Source: an uncultured Winogradskyella sp. (GTDB lineage: Bacteria > Bacteroidota > Bacteroidia > Flavobacteriales > Flavobacteriaceae). From it: DNA of 64,000 nucleotides. The notes beneath the pieces were generated by a model that was given only the letters and a program-made list of their open reading frames with translations, was not told where the DNA came from and did not search any database. The stretch is from the NCBI RefSeq assembly GCF_947496485.1, contig NZ_CANMCZ010000002.1:434001-498000 (forward strand). The letters run 5' to 3'. The translations under genes were made by a program, and so were the position numbers. Numbering within the stretch: position 1 is the first letter of the stretch; each line of letters starts with the position of its first letter. Of this stretch, positions 30,183 through 40,692 are shown piece by piece.

Positions 30183-30264
30183 TGAGGTTTTAGAAGATAA
30201 TAAAGAATTTAATAATCCTTATCTTGCTTGGCACTTTTGGTGATGTAAAATGTAATTTACATAG

Positions 30265-31314
30265 CTACTTATTTTCATTAATAAATGCAATCACTTTTTC
30301 AGCAAATAAAGCAGGTTCTGTTGACATAGGAGAATGGCCAGAATTTTCAAAAATCACCAATTCTTTTTCACTAGATCCTAAATTATCAAAAGAATCTTGT
30401 GCAAATTGTATAGGAACCACCATATCATATCTGCCCCAAAGCACTAATGACGGTATTGTAATTTCTGAAAGCCTATCCTTATAATCTATATTTTGAAACA
30501 AATCTGTATCTAAAATAGATTGCGTATTATTTGCATTCCAAATTATTGTTAATGGGGTATATTTAAAGATAGTATTGTCATCACTATCTGCATCAGCATT
30601 TATAATACCTCTATCTTGTAGTACATTTTCAGCTTCAAAAGCCTCATTGTTCAATTTTGATATATCATCTCTATTATATTGCGGAGCAACATTATTGACT
30701 AAATCGATAACACTTTCCCAGTAATTAATATCATTTTCGGCTTCAATCTGTTCTGCCGCTACTGTATTAAAATTAGCAATATATTCGGCATAGATACCTT
30801 TAGGATTGTGAGCTCCATCTACATCTATCCAACCTAGAAAATCACTTTGATCTTTTAATAAGGTTGCAGGTCCTAATGTACCGCCCCAACTATGACCCAT
30901 TAAGAAAAACCGCGAATCATTTCCATATTTATATTTAATAACTTTTACTAGTGCTAAAATATCTTCTGCCATAATATCAATGTTTATTCCGCTTTCTGAA
31001 TAACTACCTTGGGCCATTCCAGACCCTCTTTGATCAAAATACACTACAGCACATTCTTTTTCAATGCCACTTTTAATGGTATTAGAACGATAGGCTAATC
31101 CAATACCACCAGGACCACCATGCAATATGATAAGAAATATTTTTTCAGAGCCATTGCCATGAATGTAAGCTGGCATATCTGCGTTTCTATGACGGACGAA
31201 AATGGTGTCGTTTAAATCGCTAAAGTTTATGTCTTTAGAACATGAAAAAACAGTAAACAAAGCAATTATTAATACTATTTTTTTTGAGTAATTATTAATT
31301 ATTTTTCGCATCAT
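30265..31314 (-). CDS. Alpha/beta hydrolase (proline iminopeptidase-like), lipoprotein
   Basis: LHGGPGGIG, MGHSWGGTLG, ENSGHSP; start re-assigned to MMRKIINNYSKKIVLIIALFTVFSC (signal/lipobox). Confidence 0.85.
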   Translation of the reverse strand: MMRKIINNYSKKIVLIIALFTVFSCSKDINFSDLNDTIFVRHRNADMPAYIHGNGSEKIFLIILHGGPGGIGLAYRSNTIKSGIEKECAVVYFDQRGSGMAQGSYSESGINIDIMAEDILALVKVIKYKYGNDSRFFLMGHSWGGTLGPATLLKDQSDFLGWIDVDGAHNPKGIYAEYIANFNTVAAEQIEAENDINYWESVIDLVNNVAPQYNRDDISKLNNEAFEAENVLQDRGIINADADSDDNTIFKYTPLTIIWNANNTQSILDTDLFQNIDYKDRLSEITIPSLVLWGRYDMVVPIQFAQDSFDNLGSSEKELVIFENSGHSPMSTEPALFAEKVIAFINENK

Positions 31315-31957
31315 TTCTTTTCTTTTTAAATTTAAAACGGAAGCCATATTGAAGGTTAATAGCAGGCAAAGTGCCCGCATTATAAGGAGTACGTAACAAA
31401 AGGTTTACATTAAAAAAGCGTCCTGTTATCTTTTTACCTAGTCGTTGTTTTCCTATACCTATCGAGATAGATGGCGCATAGTAGCCTCTACCTGGCAGAA
31501 AAATTTTTTCAACATTATCGTTATTTACTTCATAAGTTTCAGGTAAAAAAGAACGATAATAGCCTATAGGATTGAAGGCAATACTCAATTGTTTTCCTTT
31601 CTTATTAGTTCTTCTCCATGTAATACCATAGTTGGTAATGATACCTGTATCTGTTTTAGTTGAAAAATTAGTTGTAAAACCTAAAGTACCATTTAAAAGA
31701 AACTGATGAGTGTTGGTTCTTTGTCCACGCTTTCTGTTTTTAACTTTTTTATACTCTTTCAGAATGTATTCAGCTCCAAAGTTTAATCCATTATTCCAAA
31801 ATATATTACCAGAGTAACTAACCTTAAATTCCGTTCGGTCTAAAAAAGATGATTCTGAGATGTCTGTTGAACTGATTACGACTTTTGAGTCTTGGGAAAA
31901 TCCTATATTTAGAAATAAAATGACTAAAGGAATGAGCAAGCGTGTTTTTAATGTCAT
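31295..31957 (-). CDS. Secreted/outer-membrane hypothetical protein
   Basis: Signal peptide, barrel-like C-terminal strands. Confidence 0.65.
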   Translation of the reverse strand: MTLKTRLLIPLVILFLNIGFSQDSKVVISSTDISESSFLDRTEFKVSYSGNIFWNNGLNFGAEYILKEYKKVKNRKRGQRTNTHQFLLNGTLGFTTNFSTKTDTGIITNYGITWRRTNKKGKQLSIAFNPIGYYRSFLPETYEVNNDNVEKIFLPGRGYYAPSISIGIGKQRLGKKITGRFFNVNLLLRTPYNAGTLPAINLQYGFRFKFKKKRNDAKNN

Positions 31958-32155
31958 ATAAGTTTAGCTATTGATTGATGGTTGTAAACCTATCTTAATA
32001 ACTTATAAAACTGAGTTAAAGTATATGTAATAAAAACTTAATGAATTATTAAAATATTTGCAAGACTGCTGATCTATCTTCATTGCCAGAAAATAAAAGC
32101 ATATATATTTATTTGTTTGACGTTATAGAAATGAGATTTTTAGATCTTAGTTTTC

Positions 32156-32773
32156 TTAATTCTGTTTCAATGCTTTTACATGAGCAAATATTGCCACACC
32201 ATTTATGAGCGTTTCTACAGTGGTTTTAAGCATTTTCACACCTTTTACATCATTAACTTGCCCTTTTGGAGATATCGCAAAAACATTATAAAATGCCGAA
32301 TCTTCGCCGATAGCTCTTATATGAACAATCATTCCAGATTGCCCTACTCCTTTTATAGGCAATAGCTCTCCTTCTTCAGTTATGGCCTTAATATCTAGTA
32401 AAGTGCCATCACTCGATATAGCCTTTAATGGATAATACATATCGTCGTCCTTTACAATTAATTTTATTGGTAAATACTCTCCGTTGACAATAGCCTTGAC
32501 ATTAAGAATACTAGTGTCATCAAAACTTTGTACAGCTTTAACATTATAAATTGTACCGTTCTTATCAATGGCTTTAATTTTAATAAGTTTGGCGTCAGGT
32601 AGATACGCCTTAACATCCCAAAGTATTTCTGGATGTAATTCGGTTTCGGGTTTATTTGGATTTGATTTTTCATCATCTATTACTTGTGCATTTGCACTGG
32701 TAAACCCAAAGACCAATAGAATGAATAGACTAATAAAATTTGAAGGTTTGAGTAATTGTTTTAGAGCTTTCAT
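32156..32773 (-). CDS. Secreted protein with tandem short beta repeats
   Basis: Signal peptide, then repeated [IV]KAI...G..Y.[VI]KA[IV] units. Confidence 0.7.
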   Translation of the reverse strand: MKALKQLLKPSNFISLFILLVFGFTSANAQVIDDEKSNPNKPETELHPEILWDVKAYLPDAKLIKIKAIDKNGTIYNVKAVQSFDDTSILNVKAIVNGEYLPIKLIVKDDDMYYPLKAISSDGTLLDIKAITEEGELLPIKGVGQSGMIVHIRAIGEDSAFYNVFAISPKGQVNDVKGVKMLKTTVETLINGVAIFAHVKALKQN

Positions 32774-32945
32774 AGGTTGAAATTTTACATACTAAAAGTA
32801 GTACAATTTCCTTGAGATAAACATGATAAAAATCACCTCGCATAGCTTTTCAATTTTCATGATTATGTATTTCAAAACCTATCAAAAGTGAGTATCTTGC
32901 ATACAGAATAAAATTATACTTTAATACGAATTTGAGATTACCAAA

Positions 32946-34283
32946 ATGACTTATACCATCATAGATGTTGAAACAACAGGAGAAGGCAATCGTATGACTG
33001 AGATTTCTATTTTTAAGTATGATGGTAACATAGTCATAGATGAGTTTACATCACTGATTAATCCTGAAACCTTTATTCCAGAATACATTACAGCACTCAC
33101 AGGAATTGATAATGCTTTGGTCGCTGATGCACCACGATTTGAAGACGTTGCACAAGACATATTAAATATTACTGAAGGTGCTATATTTGTAGCACACAGC
33201 GTCAATTTTGATTATAATGTTATTAATGGTGAATTTAAACGCTTGGGTATAGAATTTAGCAGAAAAAAACTCTGTACAGTACGTTTATCGAGACGCTTAT
33301 TACCAGGACATCAATCCTATAGTTTAGGAAAACTATGCAAGGCGTTAGATATTAATTTAGTGGATAGACATAGAGCCAGAGGTGATGCTGAGGCCACAGT
33401 AACTCTATTTGAATTGCTCTTGCAACAACCTACAGCTGCAGAAGTATTTGCAGCATTTTTGAACAAGACCTCTAGAGAAGCCACCTTGCCTCCTCATCTA
33501 CCCAAAGCTACGTTTGAAGCCTTACCGAATGCAGCAGGTATCTACTATTTTAAGGATAAAAAAGGAAAAATTATTTACGTAGGTAAAGCCAAGAATATTA
33601 AAAAAAGAGTATTAAGTCATTTTTACAGCAAGACTAAAAAGTCCTTGGAAATGGTAAGAGAAACACGTGATATCGATTTTGAAATATCAGGCAGTGAATT
33701 AATAGCTTTATTGATGGAAGATGCAGCTATTAAACATCACTTTCCGGTTTATAATGTTGTTGCAAAACGTACTATTCAATCGTTCGCCATTTTCTCTTAT
33801 CAAGATAGAAAAGGAATTCTGCATTTAGCAAGTAACAAAGGACGTTTAGTTCCTAATCCTATTATTACTTTTTTTAATATTAGAGACGTACGTGCTTACC
33901 TAGAAAAAATATGTTCAACCTATAATCTTTGTCCAAAATACTGCCATTTGCAGGAAGCGGTTTCTGAATGTTCGCATTACAGCATCAAGAACTGCAATGG
34001 TATTTGCAGAGACGAAGAATCAGTAGAAACTTATAACAACAGAGTCCTTGAAGGGATACAAGACATGTCTAATCAAAACAATGATATTATTGTTAGGGAA
34101 AAAGGCAGACATACTAATGAAGAAGCCTTTGTAATGATTAAGGCTGGTGAATATTTAGGCTATGGATTTGTAGATAAAGAGGAACAGATTAACCATATTG
34201 ATGATTTAAATGCGTTTCTCATTCCACAGAAAAATAGTGTTGATATACAGAAGATTTTAAGACCACGATTATTAAAAATCTAG
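32946..34283 (+). CDS. DnaQ-like 3'-5' exonuclease fused to UvrC-type GIY-YIG nuclease domain
   Basis: IIDVETTGEGNRMTEIS, HSVNFDYNVI, HRARGDAEAT (exonuclease motifs); GIYYFKDKKGKIIYVGKAKNIKKRVLSHF (GIY-YIG). Confidence 0.92.
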   Translation: MTYTIIDVETTGEGNRMTEISIFKYDGNIVIDEFTSLINPETFIPEYITALTGIDNALVADAPRFEDVAQDILNITEGAIFVAHSVNFDYNVINGEFKRLGIEFSRKKLCTVRLSRRLLPGHQSYSLGKLCKALDINLVDRHRARGDAEATVTLFELLLQQPTAAEVFAAFLNKTSREATLPPHLPKATFEALPNAAGIYYFKDKKGKIIYVGKAKNIKKRVLSHFYSKTKKSLEMVRETRDIDFEISGSELIALLMEDAAIKHHFPVYNVVAKRTIQSFAIFSYQDRKGILHLASNKGRLVPNPIITFFNIRDVRAYLEKICSTYNLCPKYCHLQEAVSECSHYSIKNCNGICRDEESVETYNNRVLEGIQDMSNQNNDIIVREKGRHTNEEAFVMIKAGEYLGYGFVDKEEQINHIDDLNAFLIPQKNSVDIQKILRPRLLKI

Positions 34284-34322
34284 TTATTAATTTTAGTTGA
34301 CAGTAAAACTTCTAAGATGACA

Positions 34323-36848
34323 TTAACCTTCTCGACGCAAAACTTCTAAAGGTGAACTTCTTAGCACTGTTTGAATATTACTTAAACCAATTCCCAAAAC
34401 CAATAATGTAATACCTGGTAAAAACACCAGAAAAGGAATTAAGGAAGGTGCAAAAGGTTCATTAAATAAAAACAACGCTAAACAAAGACTGCTCACCAAG
34501 GCCAATAGAATTCCAACTAAACTGCCAAGCAAGCCTAAAAACAAATATTCAAAAGCAGAAATCTTTAATATTTGAGTATTCTTAGCGCCAAGTGTACGCA
34601 GCAGTACACTTTCTTTTATACGTTGATATTTACTTGTCCTAACAGAGCCAATTAATACAATGATGCCTGTAAATATGCTAAAGAAAGCCATAAAATTAAT
34701 AATCCAAGAGACTTTATCTAAGATGTCTTCAATAATGGTATAGACTTGTCGTAAATCTATAACAGATACATTAGGGAATTGCGCTACCAAATCGCGTTGC
34801 AAGTTTGCAGAACTCATTTCATCTACTGCTGAAGTTGTAAATACATTAAACTGTGGCGCTTCCTCTAAAACACCTTCAGGAAATACAATTGAAAAGTTAA
34901 GTTGTAATCGTCCCCAATCTACCTTCCGAATACTTCCTACTTTAGTTTCCATAAGCACACCTTGGACATTAAAAACAATAGGGTCACCAACAACTACTTT
35001 GGCATCTTCAGCAAGATTATCAGAAATAGAAATTAAAATAGGCTCACCCGTTTTTACTTCTGACTTCCATTTTCCTTCCAGAAGTTCTTCTGAAGCAATC
35101 AATTCATTGCGATAAGTTGTTCTGAATTCATGATTTAAAATCCAGCCACGTACCTGTCGTGTTGTATCTTGAAGTAAATCGTTCACCAATTGATCTTTTA
35201 TGCGATACATACGCATAGTAACTAATGGAATATTATCAAGAATTGGTAAATCTTTGGCTTTAATAAGCTGAGCAACTTTATCACGCTGATCACTTTGTAC
35301 ATCCAAAATAATCATATTGGCATTTTCAGCGGTCTTCGCTACTTCCGTTTTTGATAATAAAATATCCTTTGTGAAATATAAGGTGCTAATTAGAAACGTG
35401 CCTAAGCCAATAGCGACTACCAATACTACTGTTTGATTATTTGGTCTGAATAAGTTGAGTAAACTTTGACGTGCCGTAAATCCCCATCGTTTTGGGAAAA
35501 ATTTCCGAATTACTTTGATACAAAGCAGAGCGATACCTGCTAAAATGGTAAATGTAATCAACGTGGCTATAACAAAACCTAAGGCATAAGTAACATTATT
35601 AAGTAACCAATATGAAAACAAAAATAGAAATACTAATATCCCTATAAATACTGTTAGTCTTACTTTTTTAGGTTCTTGAATGCCATTTTCATTTACTCTA
35701 AGAACTTCTAAAGGAGATACATACAAAGTTCTAAGCAATGGTAAAAGGGCAAATAATATGGACATAAATAAACCTAGAAAAACACCCATTATAATAGGTT
35801 GTGCAGTAATACTGACCTCTACTGTAAAAGGTAAAAATTCTTCTAAGATATATGGAAATAACTCTTGAAGCGCAACACCAATTAATGAACCAAGCAAACC
35901 ACCAATTATTCCTATTCCTGCAATCTGAATCAGAAAAATAAGGAAGCTCTGTAATCTTGAAGCTCCCATGCATTTGAGAATGGCTACTGCTTTCAATTTT
36001 TCTTTAATGTAAATATGTACAGAACTCGCAATACCAATACAACCTAGTAATAATGCTATAAACGCTACTAAATTCAAGAATTTACTAACATTATCATAGC
36101 GTTGACCTAAACGTCTGCTTGTAGCGGAATGTGTGTCTAAATCTGCTTTTTCAGCATCTAGCATTGGGTCTATTATTTCCTCAAAACGCTCTAAATTTAG
36201 AGTGTCTGATGCTTTATAGAAGTATTGGTATTCCTTTCGACTTCCGAATTGTAACAATTCTGTGTCTTCAATAAAACGATATGGAATCACAATTGGAGGC
36301 GCAACAGATGTTGAAATCGCTGTACTACCAGGAATTGCTTTTAATGCTCCAACAATAGGAAGCGTTAACTCACCTACTTTTATAGAATCACCTGGTTTTA
36401 TATTAAATTGAAGTAGTAATGTTGCATCAACTAAAGCTCCACCTGTATCTTGATAAGTATCTGCTGCTGAGTCTGGTTGTGTATTAATACTTCCGTAAAA
36501 TGGAAAATCACCATTCATACCACGAACACGAACTAATTTAGTGCCACCATTCTTTGGAAATGCAATCATGGACACAAAATTGACCTCTGAAGCATCAGGC
36601 TTTAAGGAATCTATTATCGCTTTTGCACGTTCGGTAGGCTCTTGCCTAGAGTCAATAATGTAGTCGGCACCCATTAAGGCCTTAGACTGACGCTTAATAT
36701 TATCTTTAAGATTTATGCTAAATAATTGTATGGATACTACTGCAGCAATTCCTAAGATAATAGAAGCCATAAATAACAGAAGGCGCACTTTACTTGCCTT
36801 GGCATCTCTCCAAGCCATTTTAAAAAGCCAGATTGTTTTTTTATTCAT
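34323..36848 (-). CDS. ABC transporter permease (FtsX/MacB-like)
   Basis: Two FtsX-like blocks (IYIKEKLKAVAILKCMGASRLQSF; RIKESVLLRTLGAKNTQILKI); 19-bp spacing to the ATPase gene. Confidence 0.9.
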   Translation of the reverse strand: MNKKTIWLFKMAWRDAKASKVRLLLFMASIILGIAAVVSIQLFSINLKDNIKRQSKALMGADYIIDSRQEPTERAKAIIDSLKPDASEVNFVSMIAFPKNGGTKLVRVRGMNGDFPFYGSINTQPDSAADTYQDTGGALVDATLLLQFNIKPGDSIKVGELTLPIVGALKAIPGSTAISTSVAPPIVIPYRFIEDTELLQFGSRKEYQYFYKASDTLNLERFEEIIDPMLDAEKADLDTHSATSRRLGQRYDNVSKFLNLVAFIALLLGCIGIASSVHIYIKEKLKAVAILKCMGASRLQSFLIFLIQIAGIGIIGGLLGSLIGVALQELFPYILEEFLPFTVEVSITAQPIIMGVFLGLFMSILFALLPLLRTLYVSPLEVLRVNENGIQEPKKVRLTVFIGILVFLFLFSYWLLNNVTYALGFVIATLITFTILAGIALLCIKVIRKFFPKRWGFTARQSLLNLFRPNNQTVVLVVAIGLGTFLISTLYFTKDILLSKTEVAKTAENANMIILDVQSDQRDKVAQLIKAKDLPILDNIPLVTMRMYRIKDQLVNDLLQDTTRQVRGWILNHEFRTTYRNELIASEELLEGKWKSEVKTGEPILISISDNLAEDAKVVVGDPIVFNVQGVLMETKVGSIRKVDWGRLQLNFSIVFPEGVLEEAPQFNVFTTSAVDEMSSANLQRDLVAQFPNVSVIDLRQVYTIIEDILDKVSWIINFMAFFSIFTGIIVLIGSVRTSKYQRIKESVLLRTLGAKNTQILKISAFEYLFLGLLGSLVGILLALVSSLCLALFLFNEPFAPSLIPFLVFLPGITLLVLGIGLSNIQTVLRSSPLEVLRREG

Positions 36849-36866
36849 ATTTGGCTGTGAATGATT

Positions 36867-37556
36867 TTAGAGTACTGCTGTACGCTCGTTGGTTAATATT
36901 TGACCTCCTTTAAGTCTTAGGATTTGCTGCGTACGATTGGCCAAATCTAAATCGTGAGAAATGATTACCAAAGTTGTTCCGGCTTCTTTATTTAAATCGA
37001 ATAATAATTTTATCACTTTTTCACCAGTGTCTTCATCTAAATTTCCTGTTGGTTCATCTGCAAATAAAATAGAAGGCGAATTAGAAAAGGCTCTAGCTAA
37101 AGCCACACGTTGCTGTTCTCCGCCTGAAAGCTGCGAAGGATAATGATGAAAACGATCGGCTAGGCCTACTTTATCTAATAATACCATACCTGTTTTTACA
37201 GCATCTTTATTGCCTTGTAGTTCTAAAGGTACACTCACATTTTCTAAAGCAGTTAGAGTTGGTAGCAATTGAAAATTTTGAAATATAAAACCCACTTCTT
37301 TATTCCGCAACTGTGCACGTTGGTCTTCGTTCAAACTTTTTAAATCATGCCCACATAATTCTACACTGCCTGCATTTGGCTCATCTAAGCCTGCACATAA
37401 GCCTAATAAAGTAGTTTTTCCACTTCCTGAAGGACCTACAATAGAAAACGTCTGACCTTTCTCTACATCAAAAGTGATATTTTGTAAGACAGTTAGTTGT
37501 TTATTACCACTAGAATATATCTTTTCTAACCCAGTAATCTTTAATATCTTTGACAT
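36867..37556 (-). CDS. ABC transporter ATP-binding protein (LolD-like)
   Basis: GPSGSGKTTLL, LSGGEQQRVALARAF, ILFADEPTGNLD. Confidence 0.95.
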   Translation of the reverse strand: MSKILKITGLEKIYSSGNKQLTVLQNITFDVEKGQTFSIVGPSGSGKTTLLGLCAGLDEPNAGSVELCGHDLKSLNEDQRAQLRNKEVGFIFQNFQLLPTLTALENVSVPLELQGNKDAVKTGMVLLDKVGLADRFHHYPSQLSGGEQQRVALARAFSNSPSILFADEPTGNLDEDTGEKVIKLLFDLNKEAGTTLVIISHDLDLANRTQQILRLKGGQILTNERTAVL

Positions 37557-37583
37557 ACTAATTTTTTAATTTAAGGACAATTT

Positions 37584-38330
37584 ATGTCGAAGGCTGAAAT
37601 TAAACATTTGAATTCAAATTCACCAATTTCAAATGCTCATAAACTATTAAAGTTTTGTTATTTTATTATGGTGCTTTTGCTCGCAGCATGTGGTAATGAT
37701 AAGAACAATAAATCAACTCAAGAAACAAAATCTAATGAGCGAATAGAAGAACCAGTGACAGAAACAGCAAAAGTCAAAACTATATTATGCTTCGGTGATA
37801 GTATTACTGCAGGTTATGGACTTGATGATGTTAATGAAGCTTTTCCTGCTATTTTACAAAAAAGAATAGACTCTTTAGGATATGATTATACTGTAATTAA
37901 TTCGGGCTTAAGTGGTGAAACTACCTCAGGAGGCAAAGGTCGAATCAATTGGATTTTAAATCAAGATATTGAAATTTTTATTTTAGAACTTGGAGCAAAT
38001 GATGGTTTACGTGGTGTACCTCTATCAGAAATGCGTTTAAATTTGCAAGCTATTGTAGATGCTGTAAAACAGAAGAATTCAAAAACTACCATAATTCTTG
38101 CTGGTATGGAATTACCTCCTAATATGGGACAAGATTATACGACTGACTTCAGACAAATTTTTGCTGACATAGCCAGAAAAAATAATTTAGAATTTATTCC
38201 TTTTATATTAGATAATGTTGGTGGTATTGCAGAACTTAATCAAAGTGATGGTATTCATCCTACAGCAGAAGGTCATAGAATACTAGCAAACACTGTTTGG
38301 GAAACCTTAGAACCACTGCTGAAAAAGTGA
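37584..38330 (+). CDS. SGNH/GDSL arylesterase (TesA-like), lipoprotein
   Basis: FGDSITAGYGL, ELGANDGLRG, DGIHPTAEGH. Confidence 0.92.
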   Translation: MSKAEIKHLNSNSPISNAHKLLKFCYFIMVLLLAACGNDKNNKSTQETKSNERIEEPVTETAKVKTILCFGDSITAGYGLDDVNEAFPAILQKRIDSLGYDYTVINSGLSGETTSGGKGRINWILNQDIEIFILELGANDGLRGVPLSEMRLNLQAIVDAVKQKNSKTTIILAGMELPPNMGQDYTTDFRQIFADIARKNNLEFIPFILDNVGGIAELNQSDGIHPTAEGHRILANTVWETLEPLLKK

Positions 38331-38458
38331 TAGATTAGCGATACGAAATTATTAATTTTAAGTTTCTAGTTTTAATTAATAATTCGTCACCAATGCGTTT
38401 ACATTAAATTACCAAATAATTAGTAACTTCATTGTTTGATTTATACTAAACTAACCAA

Positions 38459-40654
38459 ATGAGTAGTACAGTTAAAAACATTAAAAAGTTTGGCACCTTT
38501 GGAGGCGTCTTTACACCAACTTTGCTTACTATACTTGGTGTTATTATGTACCTGAGATTGGGTTGGGTAGTTGGTAATGCTGGTCTTTTAGGTGCTTGGC
38601 TGATTATTCTTATTTCGTTTATAATTACACTTTGTACTGCTTTGTCAATGTCTGCAATAACCACTAATATTCGCATAGGTGCTGGTGGAGCTTATGCAAT
38701 TGTTTCTCAAGCTTTGGGTCTTGAAGTTGGTGGTAGTTTAGGAATCCCTAGATATATTTCGCAAGGCTTAGCAGTGACCATGTATATTTTTGGTTTTAGA
38801 GAAGGTTGGTTGGGTATTTTTCCAGAACACAATGCCTTCCTTGTTGATATTATTGTTTTTGCATCATTGTTTACAATCGCTTACATAAGCGCCAATCTGG
38901 CTATTAAGACTCAGTTTTTGATAATGGGAGTTATAGTACTCTCGTTAGTATCTATTGTTGTCGCTGCCTATAATGGTTCGATGGTACAACCACTAAGTGA
39001 TTCTCTTAGTTGGGGAACTTTTAAAGGCTCTTCTGAAAATGATTTTGGAGGGAGTAGTTTTTGGATTGTTTTTGCCGTCTTTTTCCCAGCAGCAACTGGC
39101 ATCATGGCTGGAGCAAATATGTCTGGTGAGCTTAAAGATCCTAAACGCAGTATTCCTAGAGGTACACTCTGGGCAATTGGAGTGAGTTTTGTTATTTATA
39201 TGCTCCTTGCCTTTTGGATATCACGCAGCGCATCTGAAGAAGAATTGCTTACCAATTATTACGTCATGGTAGATAAAGCCTATTTCGGGCCACTAATTAT
39301 TGCTGGTGTATTAGGTGCTACATTTTCTTCAGCATTAGCATCTATAATAGGTTCATCACGTATTTTATATGCTATGGGAGAACATAAAGTTCTTCCCTAC
39401 TCTAATGTATTGGCAGGAACAAGTAACAATGGTCAGCCTAGGAATGCGATGCTGGTTACAGGTGTTTTAATCTTTTTTACTCTATTGCTGCGTAACCTTA
39501 ATGCGGTCGCACCTTTAGTTACATTATTTTTCCTTATCACTTATGCCATGATAAATATTGTAGTGATTATTGAGCAGCGACTGGGCCTCATTAGCTATCG
39601 TCCTATTTTTAAGATTCATAAATGGGTGCCATGGTTTGGATTAATCTCGTCCATTTTCGCCATGTTTATTATCAACCCTTCTGTGAGTTTAATATCTATC
39701 GCTATTGTACTTATGGTCTATTGGTATTTATCTCGTCAAAATTTGGAAACTCCTTTTGAAGATGTACGTTCTGGCCTTTTTGTTTCATTTGCTGAATGGG
39801 CTGCCAAACATACTTGGGGAATGAAAAAAATGCAACAACGTGCTTGGAAAGCCAATTTAATGGTTCCTGTGCGCGATGTTAATGGGCTTAAGGGAAGTTT
39901 TGAGTTTTTAAGAAATATAGCTAAGCCAAAAGGATCTATAAAGCTTTTAGGAATTGAACCTTATTCTGAGGATGGTAACTTGGCTGACCAATTAGAAAAC
40001 ATTTCGTCATCTTTTAGAACTAAAGGTGTGTTTTCGTCTTCAACCGTCATTCATACTGAGCAATTCGCAAATGGTATAAATTATGGAAGTCAGGCATTGC
40101 AAGGTGCTTTTTTTAGGCCAAACATTATGTTTTTGAATTTACAAGATCATGATGATTACGATAATGAGCTAAAACCAGTAATGAAGGAGTCTATGCGATT
40201 AGAAATAGGTATTCTACTCTTTAATCTTCATACGACTGCATTATTAGGTCAACGAAATACAATCAACGTTTGGGTAAGTGATAGAAAAGGTGATTGGGAA
40301 TTCGGTGGATTGGATATTGGTAATTTAGATCTCTCGATTTTGGTAGCTTACAAGCTAAAAATGAATTGGAAAGCTCGGATACGTCTTATAACTGTAGTGT
40401 CAGACCCAAAAGAAGAAAATAACGCCAAAACATTTTTAAAGTCTTTAACTCAATTAGCACGTTTACCACAGACATTAACAGAAGTCTATATTGGTAACTT
40501 TAATGATATTGTTACTAACGCACCATCTGCAGATTTAAATATCTTTGGGATGCAGGATACTTTACCTTATAATTTTATTAAAGACATGACCAAAAAAACG
40601 AGTAGTAGTTGCTTATTTGTTCGTGATTCTGGTCATGAAAGTATTTTAGCCTAA
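38459..40654 (+). CDS. APC-superfamily permease (cation-chloride cotransporter-like)
   Basis: Multi-TM; GVFTPTLLTILGVIMYLRLGWVVGNAG; AATGIMAGANMSGELKDPKRSIPRGT. Confidence 0.88.
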   Translation: MSSTVKNIKKFGTFGGVFTPTLLTILGVIMYLRLGWVVGNAGLLGAWLIILISFIITLCTALSMSAITTNIRIGAGGAYAIVSQALGLEVGGSLGIPRYISQGLAVTMYIFGFREGWLGIFPEHNAFLVDIIVFASLFTIAYISANLAIKTQFLIMGVIVLSLVSIVVAAYNGSMVQPLSDSLSWGTFKGSSENDFGGSSFWIVFAVFFPAATGIMAGANMSGELKDPKRSIPRGTLWAIGVSFVIYMLLAFWISRSASEEELLTNYYVMVDKAYFGPLIIAGVLGATFSSALASIIGSSRILYAMGEHKVLPYSNVLAGTSNNGQPRNAMLVTGVLIFFTLLLRNLNAVAPLVTLFFLITYAMINIVVIIEQRLGLISYRPIFKIHKWVPWFGLISSIFAMFIINPSVSLISIAIVLMVYWYLSRQNLETPFEDVRSGLFVSFAEWAAKHTWGMKKMQQRAWKANLMVPVRDVNGLKGSFEFLRNIAKPKGSIKLLGIEPYSEDGNLADQLENISSSFRTKGVFSSSTVIHTEQFANGINYGSQALQGAFFRPNIMFLNLQDHDDYDNELKPVMKESMRLEIGILLFNLHTTALLGQRNTINVWVSDRKGDWEFGGLDIGNLDLSILVAYKLKMNWKARIRLITVVSDPKEENNAKTFLKSLTQLARLPQTLTEVYIGNFNDIVTNAPSADLNIFGMQDTLPYNFIKDMTKKTSSSCLFVRDSGHESILA

Positions 40655-40692
40655 TTATTTTATTAAAAAACTAAAACTTGTAATACAAAGAG

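Noticed and set aside
38446-38676. 76-aa minus ORF overlapping start of the APC transporter
   Set aside because: Antisense to a strongly supported membrane transporter gene; no signal of its own
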